Below are positions 23,901 through 35,900 of a stretch of 64,000 nt of DNA, in pieces (position 1 is the stretch's first letter; each line of letters starts with the position of its first letter). Below the pieces are notes generated by a model. The model saw nothing but the letters and a program-made list of their open reading frames with translations. It was not told where the DNA came from and made no database searches. The stretch is taken from NCBI GenBank assembly GCA_963169105.1, contig OY720638.1, positions 8,604,749 through 8,668,748 on the forward strand, written 5' to 3'. Source of the DNA: Ceriagrion tenellum (Eukaryota; Arthropoda; Insecta; Odonata; Coenagrionidae). The translations under genes were made by a program, and so were the position numbers.

Positions 23901-26900
23901 ATATTAGTCCCGTCAAGTTTAATTTAGAGATCATTGCACAGTATATGACCAACACAACCTTCATAACCTCCATAACATTTTGTAAGCCAACTTGCTCCCT
24001 GCAGATCATTACGCCAGCCATTCTTATCATGTGTTCAACCCATAGAGGGAAAATATATTTTTTTTTGCATTTGAAAAACAAAGTTTTAGGCAGCAGAAAA
24101 ATATGCAAATAACTTTGAATGCATTGTAAAATATTGCTGTCATTACACTGCAAAAATTTTACAAAACCTTGGCCCCGGTGGTGGGGCGGGGTAAAGTCCT
24201 CCCCTGCTAACTTGAGGGTCGCTGGTTCGAGTCCCACCTGGGTAGAATATTATCTGCCCAGGACATGGGTGTTTGTGTATGTAAAAAAGAGTTAATTGTA
24301 AGATGCATGTAATCAAGAGCAGTAATGCTCGTTTAAGTTCAAATAAATAAATAAAAACAATTTTTGTTGCTCATTTTATTTAGTGCCTAAAATATAAGGA
24401 CGATTTATCCTGGTACTTTAAGTATTTTCCAGTGATGGGTCACATAAAAAATTAATCACATCCAAATCCTGAATTCTTCTATTTTTATCAAATTTCTAAT
24501 ACTGAATCTCGAATCCGAATCCTGCTATCCCTTGGGCAAGTTTCTCAGTTCCTTATCATTAACAATGCAAAAATAAATAATAACCTTTCTGTCTGAGGCT
24601 TTTGCAGTGCTGGATTGCAGTTCTCTCCATTGTTTTCGGGTTAGCTGCGTCAACTTTTATTCAGATGACGTCATCTGAATAAAACTTGACGCAGCTAACC
24701 CGAAAACAATGGAGAGAACTAAATAATAATCTATTTAAGAACAAAATCAAATCCATTTCAACATTTTCTTGCAAAATCAAGAACCCATGAGTTGTTTGAG
24801 GTTTTCCCTTGATGTAAAATTTAATTATTTGGCTTTAAAAAAAAACCAATAAAACTAAACAGTAATTTGTTTCGCAATAAAGTCTATGATGTTCTGAGTT
24901 AGGAATAAAGAAATAATTAATGCTAACATGAAGTTAACCTAGACATTGTAAAACCGGCCCTACGCGTCACAAATCTGCCACATGATGATCATTTCCCATC
25001 TTTAAATTTCATAATATTTTTCACAACACTGTAGCATTCCTCAACGTGAGACTCGTGAATGACAACAAATTCCTATGATGATCATAATTTCATGACACAA
25101 CACATTTCTAGGAGTTCTATTACAACAGTATTTGTGCAAGGAATTAACACGATGTACAACACGAGTACAGTATGGTAAAATCAATGAAATGGTCAAGTGC
25201 AGGTACTCAATCATTTAATTCACTCAGCCACATACATTATTATTTTCTTCTCTTGTTCACACAAAACAAATATCTCCAATGCACTTCCAGGGATGAAAAT
25301 ACACAAACGCAATTATACTCACACCTAACACGTGTCTCTTACTGATTCCTCACCTGACAGATAAATAGCTCCCATCAAGCATTGCAAGTTAGGAGAAAAC
25401 ATGTGCAAGACTTTACCTTGACAAATACAATAAATGCAACCAAACTATCAACTGAAGCCATTTCATCTCGGTTTAGCTACACAATTAAATCTCTGGAGAC
25501 ATTAACATCTATACTTAACGCAATACAAGCATAACTAATCATCTTCTCCAATCTCAATTTAAGAAATATTAATTGTCTCCTGCACTCCCTGAATATTGCA
25601 CCACGGGCGAGATAAAAGTACACAACTTTTTAGCCCTGACTTCTCACAATGTTCACATGCACTGCCTACCCTCAAAGTTGCCAGGGGCATTGCAGACAAT
25701 GCTACCATGAAATTTCTGAATCCCTCAGCTCACAAACACTTGACACTCACTTGAGTAAAGTTATTCACTAATATTTATGGGGCCTTGCATCACTGGACAT
25801 CATGTCTTTACTTGGGATGAGTCAATTCAACTTTTTTTCGAATCAGATTCTTTCAAATCGATTCCTGATTCCGATTCCATCGATTCTTATTCCTAATAAC
25901 AGGTGGGATATTGATATACCAGTAGCGTACGACTATTACTTAAATTCATGTATTGGCTGAAATAAAATAACAAAGACAATTAAGTCAGTCAAAATGCATA
26001 TTTATTGACAAATAGCAAATATATCCTCAGCTTATTGAGGTAGATAAAAAGTACAAATTGATAGCCTACACCCAAAATTACTGAGACAAATATGAAGCGA
26101 TAAATGAAATGTGATTAGAATATTTATCCATCTGGAATCGATGGAATCGGAATCGTCTTTAGGCAATCGATTCTCGATAACGATTCTAACCCTGAGCATC
26201 GATGGAATTAAGAATCAACATTTGGCTTTGATTCATCCTTTGTCTTTACTTTAGCACACACTATGCATCCGACAACTCTTGGAATGTGTGAGAAGTGGCA
26301 TAAAACTACAGAGGACTCAAAAAAATGGCTTAAAGATAAACAAGATTTTTTGGGGCACCTTTCTATGTATGTCCGTATTCAGCAATTTTTTTTCTTTTTC
26401 ATGATTTCAAGCAATTTCTTTTTCTTTAAAGTAACCTGGAAAAGAATTAATTCTTCTCTGCAAATTTTGAAGTGGCTCTGACAAATTCACCATCGATACA
26501 GTTTTTCACTTCAACCATAAAATCAACCATGATAGAACACACAATACCATCATGCAACACATTAATCTTCACGTTAACTCTGATAACCTCTGGAAACCCT
26601 CCCTTATCATAACGAACATTTTAATGCCCAGATTGAACTTACCAATCGATTGTAAAACTGACTTTAGAGCTTAACCAGCCATTAACGCTAACATTAAGTT
26701 TAACTAGACATTGTAAAACAGGCCCTAAAAGTACTAGATATCCTTATTCATTCACCACCCATCAACTGATTGATAAGTCCACGACCGCCACAATAAAACT
26801 CACCTCTCAAACATTTCTGCAACATATGCACCACCTCTCTTGTTATGATGGACATCATCATACGTTGTGATCAACACTTCCTGAGGAGCGGGGAGGAAAG

Positions 26901-29900
26901 TAGTGGTTTGCTGTGGTTCCAACTTGATGAGAATAACTCTACAAAGAATAACACAATGAATATCCACTATAATCATGAAAATAATAACAAAATTCTAGTA
27001 AATAGATAGTAAAGTATCAAAATTCTAATAAATAAATACCTATAACAACAGATAGGACCATTTCTTTCTGAAACACGTGGCAAAGTTAATTTGATAAGGT
27101 AACGGCCTCCTTCTTCAATCTTGCTCCACTTAATGTCTTTCAGCTTATCTGGTGTTGTCGGTGGCATGCTGCATGTTTTGTTCACCTCTAGCCCAGGAGT
27201 TCTGCTGCGAGTGAAACCAGACACCTGTATGCAAATCAACATTGATAAGCATCATCTAATTTTTGAAGGAGATCACTTTTTATTTCTAAATTCAGATTAT
27301 TTAATTATAAACAGCTGCATGCTGAGAGCTACGATGAGCAAACCACCTTTGCCATTCGGGTGGTGATAGTCGGTGAACTTGTGGGTTAGGGCACTTGTGG
27401 GTTAGGATCCCACAAATCCCCTTATCTCCTCCCTCTTTACAGCAAATGTAAAAAAATTTAGAATTCACTGAAACTGACGAACATGTTGCCTTTCTGATCA
27501 GCTAGCTGTTGCTCCATTCTTCCTGACCAGTGGTTTGTTTGTAAAGAATATACAATCAAGAGCACCATCGTCTGAGAAGAGCATCTCAATGAGTGCAAGT
27601 GCTAATGGCTCATTTTCAAAGTGAAGGTACATAACTAAGAGACAAGAGATACCTAGTACAGTTCATTTGCGATAACTTGGCCGACACTTAGTAGTCTACT
27701 GCACTGGTGGGCCGAGTCCAACTCAGAAAATAGGGGAAGCAGCGCTTACTGAGAGGGGAGTCATGCGCGAACTGTTTTCCCTTCGGTGGGAAGGGAGGGG
27801 GAACGTAGGGGAGGACGGTTCACCTTCAAATCTGAAGTCGAGTGGGCTGACTTGTTTACACCCACATGTTGTCCCGTAAACGCAACTATGTTGGTGTAAT
27901 TTGGATAGAGCCAAGGCAAACACACTATCAGAGAAGAGGTAAACCACGTGCGGCTTGAAAACCCTACCCCTTGATGGGCCAAAATGTAAGAACTTTGGAC
28001 TAGTCCGAACCAAAATCGCTCACTATGCATGACGTATGGTGGGCAGATACCCCTCCAATTTTCCCCCTCTCCTTCACACATTTCCTCTCTCGTGAGTTGT
28101 CATTAGCCAGGTTAATGCAAATGAAGTGTACATCATAAGACTGTTATGAGATCTCTTTATGTACCGAGGTGGAGGGGTGTTGGCTCGGGAAACTCGGTTA
28201 CAAGAGGCATGAGTGTACAACTGCTCATTAGCAACATGCTTCTCAGAGTTGAGCAAAATTTCCAGGGTCTCCAGGGTACCAATTCTGGGGCCAGTAAGCC
28301 AGTATGACCCTTTTTATTACATCACAGTCAGAACAGGCTAATTGGCAGATGCTACTCTGCCGGAGAGGGTTAATTTCATCCTTATTTCTGCATAGATAGT
28401 TATGGTTTATTCTCTTTCCCTCTCCATTCCTACTCACCCTCTCATACCCCCCATATGTATATACATATACAAGAAAAATTTTCTTTTTTCAACTCAACTA
28501 CAAAACCAGTCATGAGAATAAATTTTTGAAACGTGGAATTTGCAAAGCATATTTTTCCTTGGTGTCGCAATGAAAAAATTTGATAAAGTAGAGCCAGAGA
28601 CAATGTCTTGTATTTTGCAGATGAGATGACTCACTGAGTTCATTGCTTAAGACGACAGACAAATCTGTTAATTTAGTAATGACTCCATTGCTTTAACAAC
28701 ATTATTTTATATTTTAGATAAACTTTAGAGAAACTCACCTTTACAGTGTAGTTGGTATTTGGAGGAATGTCATCAAACAGAGAGCGGCGATACTTCTCAT
28801 CCACACTTTTAGACTTGATTGGTAAAGTTAATCTCCCCCATTTTCCTTTTTCATTCTTGTAAATGGAATCACCTTCCAGAATAACCTGCAGATGGAAAAA
28901 AAACATCATGTAATTTCACCTAAGCACTCCCAGGATAAATATAGCCACTAAGACATAGGATCCATAAAAAGGAAGAATAAATAAGTCTCAATGAACTAAG
29001 ATGATTCAATGAAGGAATATGGAGTATTATCAAACAGATGTCACATTTTTATCATCTGCCAACCAGTTTTATAAAATAAATACCTTAAACATACAAAATT
29101 TCAATTACAGATTGAGGATTTCCCTAAGGAGTAAACCAAGACTAACTTCTTCTCGAGTTAAATGTTTTAACAAGGAATCTCCCAAGGGCTGACGCAGGTG
29201 GAAGGAAACCTAATGAATGACGAGCTTGAGGTGGACGAGGAAGACTGGGGCCTACACATACTGAGGAGTGAATAGAGGAGTGAAGATAGAGAAGTAAAAG
29301 ACTTCAAGAGAAACAAAGCACCTGGAGCAGACAATATCAATGGAGAAATCTTCAAAGCACTTTGAGGTAAAGCCAAGGACAACCTGTACAAAATAATCAA
29401 AAGTAGCTACCAAAGTGGACGACTTCAAGACAAGTCTTTTTATGGAGCTCAGTGATTGCAATTCCAAGGACTGAGAGATGTGAAGAGCACCAAACTTTGA
29501 GCCCAGTGCCACATGCATAAAAAATACTCAAATAATAAGCTGAAAGTCGGAAAGGAAAATTGAAGACCATCTCTTGGAAAATCAATCTGGATTTAAGAAG
29601 AACAGATGTACCTTACTCTGCCTAAGAGTAATGATAAATATAACTATGCATGTGAACAAGCCATTATATGTAGCGTGCCTGGATCTGGAGAAAGCCTTCA
29701 ACAATGACGAGTGTAAGATGTTTGTGCAACAGGAAAAACTCAGAATGGATTACAACAACAGAAGAATAATCTACCAAAAATACGAGACGCAAGTCATCAC
29801 AATATGAATCAGAGACGGAAGACAAATTGAAGACAAGATTAACAATGGAGTGAGACAAGGATGCAGTCTCTTTCACTGTCACCTACTACTGTTCAACATA

Positions 29901-32900
29901 CACTTGGAGAAGACAATAAAAGAAGCACAAGAAATTGTACTGAGCAGAATAAAGATAACAAAGAAGAAAAAAACATGCTCTTCATTGTAGATGATATTGC
30001 AGTCATACCTGGCAATTGCGATGACATTTTAAGGCCCCTAAATGCAATGGACCAAGTTCTCCAAGAATAGATCATGAAAATAAATAAGACAAAGATTAAA
30101 ATCCTAGTATGGGGAAGAAAAAAGCTGAATGCAGAAGTCACACTGAGAGGAGAGAAACTAGAGCAAGTCGATTCCTTCACCTATCTCGAAAGTACCACCT
30201 CATGGGATGGAAGATGTATGTACAAGGGACATCAAGGGAAGAATAGCCCAAGCTAAGAAGGCGTTCATGGGGAAAAGACAACTGCTGAGCTCAAAGAAGA
30301 TAGAACTGCAAACAAAGAAACAGTATGCGAAAACATTTGTGTAGAATGGACTCTATGGAGTGGAGAGGAGTGACCTTTTATGAATTGGAAACATGGATCA
30401 TTGGAAAAGTCGACCAGAGCACACTAGAAGCCTTCAAAACTTGGTGCTGGAGGAGGATGCTGAAGATAAAATGGATGGACAAAATAAGAAATGATGAACT
30501 TAAAAGGAGAGTAGAAAGGGAAAGGGCCATATGGGATACCATACAGAAAAGATGAACAAGATGGATTGGACACACCATGAGACACAATGAGACAAAAAGG
30601 ATTGGTGAAGAACATAATTGAAGGTAAAATAGAGGGAAAAGTCCCCAGAGGAGGACCGAGAAGTAAATTCATGAACCAAATTAAGAGGAAAGTACATGGA
30701 AGAGATTACAGGAGGTAAGGGACCTAGAATTAGATAGGGAAAGGTGGAGGGCTGTAGTCAGCCAATCTTAGGATTGAACGACCAATGATTATGAACCATT
30801 TGCTCAATCATGATAAAAAAAACACGACCCTAATACACTCCAAAACCAAAAGTAACCAACACTTAAATGATGTGGAAAATGTTGAAATATAAAAACTATA
30901 GAGAACTACCATATATCTAAATTAGAACACAGTCAACACTATGGAATAGAAGTTAGCCAATTATAATATTAGAACACTAAATGAAAATTACAAAATTAAA
31001 TTAAAAAATATTAACACTTCAGTAGGTGCATGGGCCACAGGGGTGGCCCACAGTGTTTCATTAGTGTGCTATTTCTCCTAGGATGGCATAATATACTTGT
31101 AAGTTTCAGTAGCTGCACATTATTATGTCCTCAAAAGTCTCACATGGTCGTTGGTCACAAATTGTTGCAGGGCTAGTATTGAATAGCGTGCGAAAGGAAG
31201 CCTGCGTGACTGGGCCACAATGTGGCCCACGCGACTAACTCTAACCTTTTTCTGTCTGCATTATTATATTATACATCACTTATATGGTATTTATACATTA
31301 TTATATTATAATCAGTTACACTGAAATTGTTGGATATTTTATTTAATTTTATCACGATGGATGTTTGATGCTGAAAATATTTCATGATTTTTAATGACTT
31401 TAGGCTTTGTTCCACTAATAACTATAAATATGTTCCATAGTGAAAAAATTTAAATAAATGATAGATAATAGTCTAAACTTATTGTTTGTAAAAATACTTT
31501 ACAAAAAATTGAAAATTTAAAACAAAAAAAAATTGAATTTGGGCCTCTGGTGTGGCCCGCACTCCCAATTGTGAAACAAAATTTTACGCGCCCACTGAAG
31601 GGTTAAATATAAATAACAAATATATATATGAAAATAGAAAAAAGCAAGGTAACCTATAACAGATACAAAATCAAGTCACTATCTACTATTAGGAAAAACT
31701 ATGGAAATAATGGAGAAAATAACATTGATATCCACTTAAAACGGTTTAAGAAATACATACTGGACTACTAGTGCAAACTGACACAATACCAAACCCTACT
31801 ACAATCCTTTAAGAAATAAAAATATTAAAATTTATTAGGTTTTATATAATTGCAGATAATTGTAAATCATTCAGAACACACCGCTTAACTATGCATTAAG
31901 AATTTCACAAACTTCTTAACTGAGAGTATTACCTACTAAAAAACTTGAAATAACTAGAGTGGAAGCTCAAATTTACTAAATCACATGAACCACACTGAAT
32001 GTAACCCAATTGGCGACTAACCCAGAGTTTAAAGCCAAATATAAAGAGAATGCCAAGGTTGATTTCAATGAAACAAACGTCTACACAGAGCCTGTTCTAT
32101 TTTCTGTTGGATAGTTGTAATTAAAATATTTTGATTGCAGTCAAAATTCTGTTCCAGGTGTGAATCTGAAAAGAGAGCCCATTTTTGAGCCTCTGGCAAA
32201 AATTCTGAAATTTGCTGGATTACTGAGTTATTAACCTTTAAATGCCTGGCGTGCCCATGCATTGCATGCACAGGCATGGAAAAAAGCTCCACTCGGTGCC
32301 TGGCGTCCCCGTATGGGCACGCTAAATTTGATCGGCTCTTACTTAAATTCTTTTAAATTTAGCAGAGCAAAATTTTCTAGGATTGTGGACAGATGTTTTT
32401 TTTTACAATGGTGTTGTTTTTAGATTTTTAAAAACAATATTTTTGTACGATTTTGGTATGTAATTGATCTCGCGCGGAGCTAATTTTTCTCACAACAAAA
32501 CATTGCGGCAAGTCACCTTTGGATGCGCTCTCAATCTGTTATACACCTTGCATATTTCAACTATTACTTTTAATTTTTGTTTTTATATACACAGATAATA
32601 AATAAATAATACAGCAAGTCTTTTGTTCGGTTTTAAGCAGGCAAACCTTCATAACCATTGGCAGTGGCCCAAGTGGTGATGGCTCATTGCGACCTCATTT
32701 CCTTCCCTAGAAAACACCTTCCCACAGGGGCAGTATCGAAATTATGAATTCAGATTATGAGAAAAGACTTACTTTTTGGGAGGGGAGCAGGGGGGGTCAT
32801 TCTGTATTTCGTCGGTTCCGTACCGATCGGGAGCCTACCGACGGCATGAATACCGTACCGACATAGTCCTCTTCGGGGTTCCCTTACCGACGGAGCTTTC

Positions 32901-35900
32901 TCGGGCGATTCCGTAAGCAAGTCGGGCGCTGTTCCAGTCGGTTTGATAACTCCTCCCTCTCAGGATACCCCTCCCTCCCAATTTTCCGAGTGTTGCCGAA
33001 GCTGAGGGTCACATGGCCCATTTCAACCAATGGAGACGAGAGACACGATAGAAGAAACAAATGACTAAATGAAGCCGCCTAGTGCTCTCGTGGGGTATCC
33101 ATGGGTATCAACCAAAACAACATTCAGTGACAAATATTACAATAGACTCAGTAATGTCGAAAGTAAAGTCATTCACACACAGTAATGTCGAAAGGAGGAG
33201 GATAATAAAGTTCTGTGAATTGATTGCGTGACAATGTATATTTGTGCAATAAAAAAGTGCTTCATATTTCAAGTACATTGCAAGTAGCTTATTTATGAAC
33301 ATGAAGTTTTCCAAAGAGATGTTTGGTGCAACGAGAACTAATGTGTTGTGATTTATGTATGTAGAAATATGGTTTGTCAATTATACCAATTTATTTATTA
33401 TTTGTATGTGCAAATTAACGCGTGTGATGGAAAGCAAACAGTTTATCGCGCTGTATATATTTGGTCTTTCTAGCCGCAGAAGTGGCCTCCGTGTGGAGTG
33501 CAAACCTTCGGAAGATGGTTCCAATTAATTGTTGAAACTAATTGTACAGTATCGTCATGAATATAGAATATTTGTGGGGTGCTCATGAAATGTTCGCATT
33601 TATTTGCTTTATTCGTGTGTATAGCAATGGTAATGCTGCGCGCTCATGCCATGAAACATTCATTTAGCGTCTTCGTGGAACGATTGTGAATGTAAAAATG
33701 ACTTGAATGAGTAGTATTAAAAACTATGATGAGAGGAAATGAAGTGGAGGTGCCGCTAAGTATGTCGTTGAACACTTCCTTGCTTTGCTGTTGTTGCATG
33801 TATGTCATAGTCAGTACACATATATTAATTAATGTCAGAGGCCCTGAAAGTTTCGCTGAAGCTTGCTTCTCGGTCGCTACTCCGTAACAACCTAATTCCT
33901 AGTTATTAGCATATTACGCCGTGCAGGAACGTTTCTCGTGGTTTAAGTAGAAAATTTGTCGTTCGAATATGTTACACTATTGGCAGTATTTATGTAATAA
34001 TCCAAATTTAATTGAGGCATAGTGATAATTGACAGTTCAGTTTAAAAGGTGCTTCAAAGTATTTTGTTTTGTTGTGAAAACTGGGACTGAAGCGCAAAAA
34101 AGTCAATAAAAGCACATATCTCACAGCGGCACGATGTAGCCTATTTCTCAAATAATAAATTACTGTAGTGTTTATAAGTAGGTTTCCTGCGTGGCTGAAT
34201 GAACAAAATTAGATCATATGAGTAAAATTTCAAATTTGAGAATATACATTATGCGCAATAATTACTGACATTTGTCGCGGAGGATTTTCTGGAATTAATT
34301 GGACATACTATAATAAGGTAATCCATCATGCATGATAGGCAAAATATTGGCCGGTAAATGTACTTGATAGCGCCAAATAGTAAAACATTTTGAGGAGCCA
34401 AGTGATCAATACAATGCTACACATCGGAATTCCAGTTGTTTTCGGGTTTTTCTTTCAGGCCGTCACTTTTATTATCATAACTTCAACTTTTGCATTACAT
34501 GCAATGTCTCTATTCATCCTGTGAATAAAGTATATCGCTATTACAAGCCTCAAATAAACCTATTTCAGACAAAAATCTAAATACGTTGTCCATTTGTTAC
34601 GGTGTCTCTCGAGCAAACCGACTGATCCCCCTCGGTACCGACAGCTTTTACGTGTCGGTACAATCTCCCGACGGAAGCCCTTCGGCGCACCGATCGGTTT
34701 CATACAGAATACCACGGTAGTCGGTGTGACGTCGCACCCGACGAAAAGCCTCCCGTACCGATCGGTTTGGAGTTACAGAATGACCCCCCAGGGCCTTCGA
34801 AGGCCGAAGCCCCCATTCCAGGTCAGGGTGGATTTAGGAAAACCAAGAACCTTCTCGCTCTCTCGGCTGCCGGGCGCCACCCACATGTGTGCAATAAAGG
34901 AAGTGACAAGATGGACCCCTTCTAAGTTCCGTTATATTCCTCTACCATGTTTCAAGTGAACTCAAACTAAACTTCATTTCATCTCAGTTTTCTGGTCAGT
35001 GCGCTTTCTTGTCCGTTTGTCCATACAATTTACTAGGAGATATAGAATTTTTTAGGGGAATTGTGAATTTTTTGACAAGAACTCATTCACTTCAGATATG
35101 AAGTCCATATTTCCTTTATTGCATAGTTTATACTAGTCTTTCCACCGAAGCACCATGACTTTGCCTTTGGAGGAATCAATCACCTCTCCCTTCTTCAATT
35201 TTCTGTCATTGAAAGTTTTCGGTATTCCCCTTCGAGTTTTTCTCACTGTACCGTACGTGTCGGTTGCCCAAGAAACCAGCAAAGTAGCCAATTCAGGAGA
35301 ACTATAAATATTGTCCGTTGTCAAACAGTAGCCTTTGTCAAGTAATGGCCTCATCAATGCCATCACTACTTGTGATGACACAGGCATTTGGTCGAACTCT
35401 CGGTACAATACGGTTCCTCTTCCCGTGTAAATGATACTCGACCACACGTAACCACTTCTCGATTCGCACAAAATAAACATTTTTATGCCAAACCTAGCCC
35501 TTTTTAGTGGCATGAATTGTCGCCAACCCAACCTTCCCTTGTATAAAAGTAAACTTTCATCTATGGTGACATCTCTACCAGGTGTGTGCAATGCCTTGAA
35601 CTTTTCCTCCAATTTTTGGTATATCGGCCATATTTTGTTGAGTTTTGGATGTGGGTGTGTTTCGGGATTATACGTAGCATTATTGGTGAAATGTAAATAT
35701 TGCCTTATTTTCACAAATCTTCGGTAAGACATTGTCTGACCAAAAAAGGGAGAAGCAAGTATTGGCCTACTTGACCAATAAAACTCCGTGTCGGGTTTTC
35801 GTACTATGCTTTGCAGCATTACGAGAGCCAAAAACACGCGAACTTCAGACCCTGTCACAACACGCCACTGACTTTCGCTGCCACTGCTTGGGCCCCATTT

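Noticed and set aside
23833..24237. 134-codon minus-strand frame starting MGLEPATLKLAGEDF
   Set aside because: Its start lies in the SINE head read backwards; the same peptide pattern appears at the second SINE copy. Not a gene.
27370..27410. GTGGGTTAGGG-like words resembling insect telomere repeat TTAGG
   Set aside because: Only two scattered copies within a non-tandem context; chance occurrence.
34594..34959. 121-codon plus-strand frame across the right end of the 2.0 kb element
   Set aside because: It runs through the GC-rich inverted end and out into the flank; composition follows the repeats.
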